A model generated the notes under the pieces. It was not told the origin of the DNA, did not search any database, and was given only the letters and a program-made list of their open reading frames with translations. From positions 1,922,001 to 1,986,000 of the forward strand of contig NC_088317.1 of the NCBI RefSeq assembly GCF_910592395.1: a DNA stretch of 64,000 nt, in the 5' to 3' direction. The position numbers were made by a program, and so were the translations under genes. Origin of the DNA: Lineus longissimus. Lineage: Eukaryota > Nemertea > Pilidiophora > Heteronemertea > Lineidae. Every line of letters begins with the position of its first letter. Position 1 is the first letter of the stretch. Shown here piece after piece: positions 1 through 12,000 of the stretch.

Positions 1-184
1 CTTTGGTGTCCATTGAACAAAGGTCTTCAAAGGTCAGGCGGGCGCGTCGATTATAATAATAATATACAATGTATGATAATGATCACAATATTGAAGATAA
101 GAAGAAGAATTCCCTAGCTTGTTGGCTTGGGAAGCCTAGTGATTCACCTTCCCTAAAGAATGCATAAGATTCGAGACATGTCCA
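1..184. other. Left-edge sequence with no gene seen
   Basis: AT-rich sequence with a short ATA/ATAATA-rich stretch near 50-70. No open frame with coding character, RNA gene or transposon terminus is visible before the first MITE copy begins at the TTAA at 185. Confidence 0.5.
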
Positions 185-402
185 TTAAAGGGGCACTATA
201 GGCAGCATCTTGGTAGGCAACATAAAGTTACACAAAGTAGCCAGTGAGTCTCTCACCTCTCACAGTTTGTCCTAACCTAGTCACGCCTGTAACAGGGATA
301 CATTCAGTGATGAATCAAATAAGACCTAATGCCCTTACTCTGTTTATAAGTCAGCTAAAGTTGGCCAATTTGACCCCCTGCTCCTACATTGTCCCTCTTT
401 AA
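185..402. mobile_element. TTAA-bounded MITE, copy 1
   Basis: A TTAA at 185-188 is followed by AGGGGCACTATAGGCAGC. The far end reads GTCCCTCT immediately before another TTAA at 399-402, so the two ends are imperfect inverted repeats. TTAA target duplications are the hallmark of piggyBac-type elements. No transposase frame is present, so this is a non-autonomous element of about 210 bp. Family assignment rests only on the TTAA and the terminal similarity to copies at 399-580, 26941-27123 and 50250. Confidence 0.55.
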
Positions 403-580
403 TGGGATACTATAGGCAACAGCTAGGTAGGCAAGATAAAGTTACACAAAGTCGCCAATAAGGGTCTCTCACACAACAGTATGTTGAAACTATGCACACG
501 TGTTAGAGTGAGTGATAAATCTAACTCCTCCCCCCCCCCCCCCCAACCCACCCCACCCAAACGAACGGCCACCCCTTTAA
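399..580. mobile_element. TTAA-bounded MITE, copy 2, abutting copy 1
   Basis: It starts at the TTAA (399-402) that also ends copy 1 and reads TGGGATACTATAGGCAACAG, then shares AAAGTTACACAAAGT with copy 1. It ends in ACCCCT before a TTAA at 577-580. The interior holds a run of about 16 C followed by C-rich sequence (528-560), which is absent from copy 1. Confidence 0.5.
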
Positions 581-834
581 AGGGAGACTATATAACCCAC
601 TCGTACTCGTATGGTTTTTGCAGGTCAGTCGTCAGTTGGAGTAGGTCTAGTTACTCAACGGTAATTCAGTACGTATTTCCGTAGTTGGCGTACGCCTTTA
701 TTCCAATAATCCCAAGAACGGGATTCAGAGAAGCTAGGATAGCAGCCAACGCCATCTATAATTGTTCCAAGAAACCATGATCCAATGAAGCGACCGCTAT
801 TTTGATATCGTCATTATAATCGCTCCGCCTGTTC
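577..834. other. Start of a third MITE copy, then sequence without a gene
   Basis: The TTAA at 577-580 is followed by AGGGAGACTATATAACCC, another start of the same MITE family, but no matching right end was found, so it is probably truncated. The rest, to about 834, shows nothing that can be supported as a gene. Confidence 0.35.
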
Positions 835-879
835 GCGTGGTGGCGTGGTGGTCGCGTGGTGCCCGTGGTGGCGTGGTGC
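835..879. repeat. GTGGCGTGGTG-type GC-rich simple repeat
   Basis: Short stretch of irregular GTGGCGTGGTG / CGCGTGGTG words, clearly GC-richer than its surroundings. It lies just outside the left flank of the macrosatellite and has no counterpart outside the right flank. Confidence 0.6.
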
Positions 880-894
880 AAATACCGCCTGCCC

Positions 895-1020
895 CTCAAG
901 TACGGTCTTGGGGGAACACCAGGACCCCTCAGCCTCTGGTTTCTGTCTCCAAGGCCCAAGTACCATTTCGACATAATGCTTTGACAAGTCAGCGCTAAAA
1001 TCATTATCAGTGATGAGCAT
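895..1020 (-). repeat. Left inverted flank of the macrosatellite
   Basis: Read on the minus strand, this segment matches 24926-25048 on the plus strand almost base for base (shared words include GGCCTTGGAGACAGAAACC and GAGGGGTCCTGGTGTTCCCC). The two copies point inward and bracket the whole macrosatellite. The segment also resembles a diverged unit of the minisatellite at 25070-26285 (GGTACTTGGGCC, then GGGTCCTG, then a GTAC near the end), which suggests that the array grew inside or beside that minisatellite. Confidence 0.75.
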
Positions 1021-1507
1021 TTAGTTTGTAACTACAGTGATGAGCTGCAGGCTGATAGATTCAAATTACATATCATCTTCCTGGTCACCTAAATCCCACA
1101 CCCAAACTATCCCTTCAAATTACGTGCACGGAGCTATATAAATACGATTGCCGTGTGCTTGCGCACTTCCGACTCCAAAAAAATCGAATCTTAATTCAAA
1201 TTCGCCATTGCTGACATCATTGGCGCCAAAGACTATTTCTTTTGACCCTGTTGACCTCGCTTCTAAAAACTTTTTGAGAAAGCCATTCAAACATTAAAAT
1301 TAACTACGAACATTATCTATAATATCACCGAGCTATATAAATGCGATATATCAAGAAATAACTGTCGCATTATCGAATTACGGTTAGCTTGGAACTATTT
1401 GTACCCAATTACCCTTCCGCCAGCGTAACCTCGTCACAATCATGGCGCTTCTTCAATATGCCGACTAGTTGACCAACGAAAATCCCATTCTACCATTAAA
1501 GCCTTGA

Positions 1508-1591
1508 TGGCCTCGGCGGTTAGACGGTTGTACTGTGGAATGGATGGTCACGAGTTCGAACCCCGGCTAATATAATTTTTCGAGTTTTTTT
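1508..1591 (+). promoter_or_regulatory. tRNA-like head of macrosatellite unit 1 (Pol III type 2 promoter)
   Basis: A-box-like TGGCCTCGGCGG at 1508-1519 matches the tRNA A-box consensus at about 10 of 12 positions. B-box-like AGTTCGAACCC at 1553-1563 matches at about 10 of 11. The spacing is tRNA-like, and T-runs (T5 at 1576, T7 at 1585) stand where Pol III would terminate. The T-arm and acceptor stem do not pair cleanly, so this looks like a tRNA-derived SINE head rather than a functional tRNA. Confidence 0.6.
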
Positions 1592-2443
1592 GAAAAATGT
1601 TCTCGATATTATTCATTCATGTACGTTTATGAGGCGCGGATCCAAGCGGGTGCACCAGACGCAACGCTCCTAATTGATGTAAACGTTTTTAATTTACCAC
1701 TAATGAAATTTTGGAACACACCTGTCCAGGAATGTTGATAAGAAATGCAGAGCACGCTCCCTCTTCTTCCAGTTCCTAGATTCGCCGGCCCTCTTATACC
1801 ACCACCTTATACCACTGCCATTATGAATATTATCACGAAGAAAACCCCTTCACCTGAACTTTTCAAGCTGAACTACACACTGATTTAGGTGTTCGAGCAC
1901 TCCAGAGAATGGTTTGACATGTCGGCGCTAAATTCATTATCAGTGATGAGCATTTAGTTTGTAACTACAGTGATGAGCTGCAGGCGGATAGATTCAAATT
2001 ACATATCATCTTCCTGGTCACCTAAATCCCACACCCAAACTGTCCCTTCAAATTACGTGCACGGAGCTATATAAATACGATTGCCGTGTGCTTGCGCACT
2101 TCCGACTCCAAAAGAATCGAATCTTAATTCAAATTCGCCATTGCTGATATCATTGGCGCCAAAGACTATTTCTTTTGACCCTGTTGACCTCGCTTCTAAA
2201 AACTTTTTTGAGAAAGCCATTCAAAGATTAAAATCAACTACGAACATTATCTATAATATCACCGAGCTATATAAATGCGATATATCAAGAAATAACTGTC
2301 GCATTATCGAATTATACGGTTAGCTTGGAACTATTTGCACCCAATTACCCTTCCGCCAGCGTAACCTCGTCACAATCATGGCGCTTCTTCAATATGCCGA
2401 CTAGTTGACCAACGAAAATCCCGGTCTACCATTAAAGCCTTGA

Positions 2444-2527
2444 TGGCCTCGGCGGTTAGACGGTTGTACTGTGGAATGGATGGTCACGAGTTCGAACCCC
2501 GGCTAATATAATTTTTCGAGTTTTTTT
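2444..2527 (+). promoter_or_regulatory. tRNA-like head of macrosatellite unit 2
   Basis: Same arrangement as in unit 1: A box at 2444-2455, B box at 2489-2499, T5 at 2512-2516 and T7 at 2521-2527. Identity to unit 1 across the head is almost complete. Confidence 0.6.
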
Positions 2528-2997
2528 GAAAAATGTTCTCGATATTATTCATTCATGTACGTTTATCAGGCGCGGATCCAAGCGGGTGCACCAGACGCAC
2601 GGCTCCTTATTGATGTAAACGTTTTTAATTTACCACTAATGAAATTTTGGAACACACCTGTCCAGGAATGTTGATAAGAAATGCAGAGCACGCTCCCTCT
2701 TCTTCCAGTTCCTAGATTCGCCGGCCCTCTTATACCACCACCTTATATACCATTATGAATATTATCACGAAGAAAACCCCTTCTCTTGAACTTTTCAAGC
2801 TGAAGTACACTGATTTAGGTGTTCGAGCACTCCAGAGAATGGTTTGACATGTCGGCGCTAAATTCATTATCAGTGATGAGCATTTAGTTTGTAACTACAG
2901 TGATGAGCTGCAGGCGGATAAATTCGAATTACATATCATCTTCCTGGTCACCTAAATCCCACACCCAAACTGTCCCTTCAAATTACGTGCACGGAGC

Positions 2998-3014
2998 TAT
3001 ATACGTATATATAG
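2998..3014. other. Palindromic fold-back junction between opposite satellite orientations
   Basis: TATATACGTATATA (2998-3011) is a perfect palindrome. To its left the satellite runs forward and is interrupted at CGGAGCTATATA. To its right the satellite runs in reverse and begins in mid-unit (AATAATATCGA), close to the tRNA-like head. The two breakpoints are at different places in the unit, so this is a rearrangement junction and not a simple mirror centre. Confidence 0.8.
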
Positions 3015-6000
3015 AATAATATCGAAAACATTTTTCAAAAAAACTCGAAAAATTAGATTCGCCGGGGTTCGACCTCGTGACCATCCATTCCACAGTACAA
3101 CCGTCTAACCGCCGAGGCCATCAAGGCTTTAATGGTAGAATGGGATTTTCGTTGGTCAATTCGTCGGCATATTGCAGAAGCGCCATGATTGTGACGAGGT
3201 TACGCTGGCGGAAGGGTAATTGGGTGCAAATAGTTCCAAGCTAACCGCATAATTCGATAATGCGACAGTTATTTCTTGATATATCGCATTTATATAGCTC
3301 GGTGATATTATAGATAATGTTCGTAGTTGATTTTAATCTTTGAATGGCTTTCTCAAAAAAGTTTTTAGAAGCGAGGTCAACAGGGTCAAAAGAAATAGTC
3401 TTTGGCGCCAATGATATCAGCAATGGCGAATTTGAATTAAGATTCGATTCTTTTGGAGTCGGAGGTGCGCAAGCACACGGCAATCGTACTTATATAGCTC
3501 CGTGCACGTAATTTGAAGGGACAGTTTGGGTGTGGGATTTAGGTGACCAGGAAGATGATATGTAATTTGAATCTATCCGCCTGCAGCTCATCACTGTAGT
3601 TACAAACTAAATGCTCATCACTGATAATGAATTTAGCGCCGACATGTCAAACCATCATTCTCTTGAGTGCCCGAACACCTAAATCAGTGTGTACTTCAGC
3701 TTGAAAAGTTCAGGTGAAGGGGTTTTCTTCGTGATAATATTCATAATGGTATAAGGTGGTGGTATGAGAGGGCCGGCGAATCTAGGAACTGGAAGAAGAG
3801 GGAGCGTGCTCTGCATTTCTTATCAACATTCCTGGACAGGTGTGTTCCAAAATTTCATAAGTGGTAAATTAAAAACGTTTCCATCAATTAGGAGCCGTGC
3901 GTCTGGTGCACCCGCTTGGATCCGCGCCTCATAAACGTACATGAATGAATAATATCGAGAACATTTTTCAAAAAAACTCGAAAAATTATATTAGCCGGGG
4001 TTCGAACTCGTGACCATCCATTCCACAGTACAACCGTCTAACCGCCGAGGCCATCACGGCTTAAATGGTCGAATGGGATTTTCGTTGGTCAACTCGTCGG
4101 CATATTGAAGAAGCGCCATGATTGTGACGAGGTTACGCTGGCGGAAGGGTAATTGGGTGCAAATAGTTCCAAGCTAACCGTATAATTCGATAATGCGACA
4201 GTTATTTCTTGATATATCGCATTTATATAGCTCGGTGATATTATAGATAATGTTCGTAGTTGATTTTAATCTTTGAATGGCTTTCTCAAAAAAGTTTTTA
4301 GAAGCGAGGTCAACAGGGTCAAAAGAAATAGTCTTTGGCGCCAATGATATCAGCAATGGCGAATTTGAATTAAGATTCGATTCTTTTGGAGTCGGAGGTG
4401 CGCAAGCACACGGCAATCGTACTTATATAGCTCCGTGCACGTAATTTGAAGGGACAGTTTGGGTGTGGGATTTAGGTGACCAGGAAGATGATATGTAATT
4501 TGAATCTATCCGCCTGCAGCTCATCACTGTAGTTACAAACTAAATGCTCATCACTGATAATGAATTTAGCGCCGACATGTCAAACCATTCTCTGGAGTGC
4601 TCGAACACCTAAATCAGTGTGTACTTCAGCTTGAAAAGTTCAGGTGAAGGGGTTTTCTTCGTGATAATATTCATAATGGTATAAGGTGGTGGTATAAGAG
4701 GGCCGGCGAATCTAGGAACTGGAAGAAGAGGGAGCGTGCTCTGCATTTCTTATCAACATTCCTGGACAGGTGTGTTCCAAAATTTCATTAGTGGTAAATT
4801 AAAAACGTTTACATCAATTAGGAGCCGTGCGTCTGGTGCACCCGCTTGGATCCGCGCCTCATAAACGTACATGAATGAATAATATCGAGAACATTTTTCA
4901 AAAAAACTCGAAAAATTATATTAGCCGGGGTTCGAACTCGTGACCATCCATTCCATATATAGTACAACCGTCTAACCGCCGAGGCCATCAAGGCTTTAAT
5001 GGTGGAATGGGATTTTCGTTGGTCAACTCGTCGGCATATTGAAGAAGCGCCATGATTGTGACGAGGTTACGCTGGCGGAAGGGTAATTGGGTGCAAATAG
5101 TTCCAAGCTAACCGTATAATTCGATAATGCGACAGTTATTTCTTGATATATCGCATTTATATAGCTCGGTGATATTATAGATTATGTTCGTAGTTGATTT
5201 TAAAGTTTGAATGGCTTTCTCAAAAAAGTTTTTAGAAGCGAGGTCAACAGGGTCAAAAGAAATAGTCTTTGGCGCCAATGAATTCAGCAATGGCGAATTT
5301 GAATTAAGATTCGATTCTTTTGGAGTCGGAAGTGCGCAAGCACACGGCAATCGTATTTATATAGCTCCGTGCACGTAATTTGAAGGGACAGTTTGGGTGT
5401 GGGATTTAGGTGACCAGGAAGATGATATGTAATTTGAATCTATCCGCCTGCAGCTCATCACTGTAGTTACAAACTAAATGCTCATCACTGATAATGAATT
5501 TAGCGCCGACATGTCAAACCATTCTCTGGAGTGCTCGAACACCTAAATCAGTGTGTACTTCAGCTTGAAAAGTTCGGGTGAAGGGGTTTTCTTCGTGATA
5601 ATATTCATAATGGTATAAGGTGGTGGTATAAGAGGGCCGGCGAATCTAGGAACTGGAAGAAGAGGGAGCGTGCTCTGCATTTCTTATCAACATTCCTGGA
5701 CAGGTGTGTTCCAAAATTTCATTAGTGGTAAATTAAAAACGTTTACATCAATTAGGAGCCGTGCGTCTGGTGCACCCGCTTGGATCCGCGCCTGATAAAC
5801 GTACATGAATGAATAATATCGAGAACATTTTTCAAAAAAACTCGAAAAATTAGATTCCCGGGGTTCGAACTCGTGACCATCCATTCCACAGTACAACCGT
5901 CTAACCGCCGAGGCCATCAAGGCTTTAATGGTAGAATGGGATTTTCGTTGGTCAACTCGTCGGCATATTGAAGAAGCGCCATGATTGTGACGAGGTTACG

Positions 6001-9000
6001 CTGGCGGAAGGGTAATTGGGTGCAAATAGTTCCAAGCTAACCGTATAATTCGATAATGCGACAGTTATTTCTTGATATATCGCATTTATATAGCTCGGTG
6101 ATATTATAGATAATGTTCGTAGTTGATTTTAATGTTTGAATGGCTTTCTCAAAAAAGTTTTTAGAAGCGAGGTCAACAGGGTCAAAAGAAATAGTCTTTG
6201 GCGCCAATGAATTCAGCAATGGCGAATTTGAATTAAGATTCGATTCTTTTGGAGTCGGAAGTGCGCAAGCACACGGCAATCGTATTTATATAGCTCCGTG
6301 CACGTAATTTGAAGGGACAGTTTGGGTGTGGGATTTAGGTGACCAGGAAGATGATATGTAATTTGAATCTATCCGCCTGCAGCTCATCACTGTAGTTACA
6401 AACTAAATGCTCATCACTGATAATGAATTTAGCGCCGACATGTCAAACCATTCTCTGGAGTGCTCGAACACCTAAATAAGTGTGTACTTCAGCTTGAAAA
6501 GTTCAGGTGAAGGGGTTTTCTTCGTGAGAATATTCATAATGGTATAAGGTGGTGGTATAAGAGGGCCGGCGAATCTAGGTACTGGAAGAAGAGGGAGCGT
6601 GCTCTGCATTTCTTATCAACATTCCTGGACAGGTGTGTTCCAAAATTTCATTAGTGGTAAATTAAAAACGTTTACATCAATTAGGAGCCGTGCGTCTGGT
6701 GCACCCGCTTGGATCCGCGCCTCATAAACGTACATGAATGAATAATATCGAGAACATTTTTCAAAAAAACTCGAAAAATTAGATTCGCCGGGGTTCGAAC
6801 TCGTGACCATCCATTCCACAGTACAACCGTCTAACCGCCGAGGCCATCAAGGCTTTAATGGTAGAACGGGATTTTCGTTGGTCAAGTCGTCGGCATATTG
6901 AAGAAGCGCCATGATTGTGACGAGGTTACGCTGGCGGAAGGGTAATTGGGTGCAAATAGTTCCAAGCTAACCGTATAATTCGATAATGCGACAGTTATTT
7001 CTTGATATATCGCATTTATATAGCTTGGTGATATTATAGATAATGTTCGTAGTTGATTTTAATGTTTGAATGGCTTTCTCAAAAAAGTTTTTAGAAGCGA
7101 GGTCAACAGGGTCAAAAGAAATAGTCTTTGGCGCCAATGAATTCAGCAATGGCGAATTTGAATTAAGATTCGATTCTTTTGGAGTCGGAAGTGCGCAAGC
7201 ACACGGCAATCGTATTTATATAGCTCCGTGCACGTAATTTGAAGGGACAGTTTGGGTGTGGGATTTAGGTGACCAGGAAGATGATATGTAATTTGAATCT
7301 ATCCGCCTGCAGCTCATCACTGTAGTTACAAACTAAATGCTCATCACTGATAATGAATTTAGCGCCGACATGTCAAACCATTCTTTGGAGTGCTCGAACA
7401 CCTAAATCAGTGTGTACTTCAGCTTGAAAAGTTCAGGTGAAGGAATTTTCTTCGTGATAATATTCATAATGGTATAAGGTGGTGGTATAAGAGGGCCGGC
7501 GAATCTAGGAACTGGAAGAAGAGGGAGCGTGCTCTGCATTTCTTATCAACATTCCTGGACAGGTGTGTTCCAAAATTTCATTAGTGGTAAATTAAAAACG
7601 TTTACATCAATTAGGAGCCGTGCGTCTGGTGCACCCGCTTGGATCCGCGCCTGATAAACGTACATGAATGAATAATATCGAGAACATTTTTCAAAAAAAC
7701 TCGAAAAATTAGATTCCCGGGGTTCGAACTCGTGACCATCCATTCCACAGTACAACCGTCTAACCGCCGAGGCCATCAAGGCTTTAATGGTAGAATGGGA
7801 TTTTCGTTGGTCAACTCGTCGGCATATTGAAGAAGCGCCATGATTGTGACGAGGTTACGCTGGCGGAAGGGTAATTGGGTGCAAATAGTTCCAAGCTAAC
7901 CGTATAATTCGATAATGCGACAGTTATTTCTTGATATATCGCATTTATATAGCTCGGTGATATTATAGATAATGTTCGTAGTTGATTTTAATCTTTGAAT
8001 GGCTTTCTCAAAAAAGTTTTTAGAAGCGAGGTCAACAGGGTCAAAAGAAATAGTCTTTGGCGCCAATGATATCAGCAATGGCGAATTTGAATTAAGATTC
8101 GATTCTTTTGGAGTCGGAGGTGCGCAAGCACACGGCAATCGTACTTATATAGCTCCGTGCACGTAATTTGAAGGGACAGTTTGGGTGTGGGATTTAGGTG
8201 ACCAGGAAGATGATACGTAATTTGAATCTATCCGCCTGCAGCTCATCACTGTAGTTACAAACTAAATGCTCATCACTGATAATGAATTTAGCGCCGACAT
8301 GTCAAACCATTCTCTGGAGTGCTCGAACACCTAAATCAGTGTGTACTTCAGCTTGAAAAGTTCAGGTGAAGGGGTTTTCTTCGTGATAATATTCATAATG
8401 GTATAAGGTGGTGGTATAAGAGGGCCGGCGAATCTAGGAACTGGAAGAAGAGGGAGCGTGCTCTGCATTTCTTATCAACATTCCTGGACAGGTGTGTTCC
8501 AAAATTTCATTAGTGGTAAATTAAAAACGTTTACATCAATCAGGAGCCGTGCGTCTGGTGCACCCGCTTGGATCCGCGCCTGATAAACGTACATGAATGA
8601 ATAATATCGAGAACATTTTTCAAAAAAACTCGAAAAATTAGATTCGCCGGGGTTCGAACTCGTGACCATCCATTCCACAGTACAACCGTCTAACCGCCGA
8701 GGCCATCAAGGCTTTAATGGTAGAACGGGATTTTCGTTGGTCAACCCGTCGGCATATTGAAGAAGCGCCATGATTGTGACGAGGTTACGCTGGCGGAAGG
8801 GTAATTGGGTGCAAATAGTTCCAAGCTAACCGTATAATTCGATAATGCGACAGTTATTTCTTGATATATCGCATTTATATAGCTCGGTGATATTATAGAT
8901 AATGTTCGTAGTTGATTTTAATGTTTGAATGGCTTTCTCAAAAAAGTTTTTAGAAGCGAGGTCAACAGGGTCAAAAGAAATAGTCTTTGGCGCCAATGAA

Positions 9001-12000
9001 TTCAGCAATGGCGAATTTGAATTAAGATTCGATTCTTTTGGAGTCGGAGGTGCGCAAGCACACGGCAATCGTACTTATATAGCTCCGTGCACGTAATTTG
9101 AAGGGACAGTTTGGGTGTGGGATTTAGGTGACCAGGAAGATGATATGTAATTTGAATCTATCCGCCTGCAGCTCATCACTGTAGTTACAAACTAAATGCT
9201 CATCACTGATAATGAATTTAGCGCCGACATGTCAAACCATCATTCTCTTGAGTGCCAGAACACCTAAATCAGTGTGTACTTCAGCTTGAAAAGTTCAGGT
9301 GAAGGGGTTTTCTTCGTGATAATATTCATAATGGTATAAGGTGGTGGTATGAGAGGGCCGGCGAATCTAGGAACTGGAAGAAGAGGGAGCGTGCTCTGCA
9401 TTTCTTATCAACATTCCTGGACAGGTGTGTTCCAAAATTTCATAAGTGGTAAATTAAAAACGTTTCCATCAATTAGGAGCCGTGCGTCTGGTGCACCCGC
9501 TTGGATCCGCGCCTCATAAACGTACATGAATGAATAATATCGAGAACATTTTTCAAAAAAACTCGAAAAATTATATTAGCCGGGGTTCGAACTCGTGACC
9601 ATCCATTCCACAGTACAACCGTCTAACCGCCGAGGCCATCACGGCTTAAATGGTCGAATGGGATTTTCGTTGGTCAACTCGTCGGCATATTGAAGAAGCG
9701 CCATGATTGTGACGAGGTTACGCTGGCGGAAGGGTAATTGGGTGCAAATAGTTCCAAGCTAACCGTATAATTCGATAATGCGACAGTTATTTCTTGATAT
9801 ATCGCATTTATATAGCTCGGTGATATTATAGATAATGTTCGTAGTTGATTTTAATCTTTGAATGGCTTTCTCAAAAAAGTTTTTAGAAGCGAGGTCAACA
9901 GGGTCAAAAGAAATAGTCTTTGGCGCCAATGATATCAGCAATGGCGAATTTGAATTAAGATTCGATTCTTTTGGAGTCGGAGGTGCGCAAGCACACGGCA
10001 ATCGTACTTATATAGCTCCGTGCACGTAATTTGAAGGGACAGTTTGGGTGTGGGATTTAGGTGACCAGGAAGATGATATGTAATTTGAATCTATCCGCCT
10101 GCAGCTCATCACTGTAGTTACAAACTAAATGCTCATCACTGATAATGAATTTAGCGCCGACATGTCAAACCATTCTCTGGAGTGCTCGAACACCTAAATC
10201 AGTGTGTACTTCAGCTTGAAAAGTTCAGGTGAAGGGGTTTTCTTCGTGATAATATTCATAATGGTATAAGGTGGTGGTATAAGAGGGCCGGCGAATCTAG
10301 GAACTGGAAGAAGAGGGAGCGTGCTCTGCATTTCTTATCAACATTCCTGGACAGGTGTGTTCCAAAATTTCATTAGTGGTAAATTAAAAACGTTTACATC
10401 AATTAGGAGCCGTGCGTCTGGTGCACCCGCTTGGATCCGCGCCTCATAAACGTACATGAATGAATAATATCGAGAACATTTTTCAAAAAAACTCGAAAAA
10501 TTATATTAGCCGGGGTTCGAACTCGTGACCATCCATTCCATATATAGTACAACCGTCTAACCGCCGAGGCCATCAAGGCTTTAATGGTGGAATGGGATTT
10601 TCGTTGGTCAACTCGTCGGCATATTGAAGAAGCGCCATGATTGTGACGAGGTTACGCTGGCGGAAGGGTAATTGGGTGCAAATAGTTCCAAGCTAACCGT
10701 ATAATTCGATAATGCGACAGTTATTTCTTGATATATCGCATTTATATAGCTCGGTGATATTATAGATTATGTTCGTAGTTGATTTTAAAGTTTGAATGGC
10801 TTTCTCAAAAAAGTTTTTAGAAGCGAGGTCAACAGGGTCAAAAGAAATAGTCTTTGGCGCCAATGAATTCAGCAATGGCGAATTTGAATTAAGATTCGAT
10901 TCTTTTGGAGTCGGAAGTGCGCAAGCACACGGCAATCGTATTTATATAGCTCCGTGCACGTAATTTGAAGGGACAGTTTGGGTGTGGGATTTAGGTGACC
11001 AGGAAGATGATATGTAATTTGAATCTATCCGCCTGCAGCTCATCACTGTAGTTACAAACTAAATGCTCATCACTGATAATGAATTTAGCGCCGACATGTC
11101 AAACCATTCTCTGGAGTGCTCGAACACCTAAATCAGTGTGTACTTCAGCTTGAAAAGTTCGGGTGAAGGGGTTTTCTTCGTGATAATATTCATAATGGTA
11201 TAAGGTGGTGGTATAAGAGGGCCGGCGAATCTAGGAACTGGAAGAAGAGGGAGCGTGCTCTGCATTTCTTATCAACATTCCTGGACAGGTGTGTTCCAAA
11301 ATTTCATTAGTGGTAAATTAAAAACGTTTACATCAATTAGGAGCCGTGCGTCTGGTGCACCCGCTTGGATCCGCGCCTGATAAACGTACATGAATGAATA
11401 ATATCGAGAACATTTTTCAAAAAAACTCGAAAAATTAGATTCCCGGGGTTCGAACTCGTGACCATCCATTCCACAGTACAACCGTCTAACCGCCGAGGCC
11501 ATCAAGGCTTTAATGGTAGAATGGGATTTTCGTTGGTCAACTCGTCGGCATATTGAAGAAGCGCCATGATTGTGACGAGGTTACGCTGGCGGAAGGGTAA
11601 TTGGGTGCAAATAGTTCCAAGCTAACCGTATAATTCGATAATGCGACAGTTATTTCTTGATATATCGCATTTATATAGCTCGGTGATATTATAGATAATG
11701 TTCGTAGTTGATTTTAATGTTTGAATGGCTTTCTCAAAAAAGTTTTTAGAAGCGAGGTCAACAGGGTCAAAAGAAATAGTCTTTGGCGCCAATGAATTCA
11801 GCAATGGCGAATTTGAATTAAGATTCGATTCTTTTGGAGTCGGAAGTGCGCAAGCACACGGCAATCGTATTTATATAGCTCCGTGCACGTAATTTGAAGG
11901 GACAGTTTGGGTGTGGGATTTAGGTGACCAGGAAGATGATATGTAATTTGAATCTATCCGCCTGCAGCTCATCACTGTAGTTACAAACTAAATGCTCATC

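Larger units (their letters stand above)
1021..2997 (+). repeat. Macrosatellite, forward arm (two ~930 bp units)
   Basis: Two units in forward orientation, recognisable by the repeated blocks GATGAGCATTTAGTTTGTAA (about 1014 and 1946), CTATATAAATACGATTGCC and the tRNA-like head. Each unit carries two TATA-like stretches (GAGCTATATAAATACG and GAGCTATATAAATGCG) about 200 bp apart. The second unit is followed by part of a third, broken inside its first TATA-like stretch at the fold-back junction. Unit 1 differs from unit 2 by scattered substitutions and small indels. I see no coding capacity that survives these indels. Confidence 0.9.

Noticed and set aside
1010-1060. GTGATGA words resembling a C/D snoRNA box C, twice per satellite unit
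   Set aside because: No CTGA box D is kept at a suitable distance in most units and no terminal stem is present.
1508-1591. A functional tRNA gene in the satellite unit
   Set aside because: T-stem and acceptor-stem pairing fail and no clear anticodon arm can be drawn; only the internal promoter boxes are tRNA-like.
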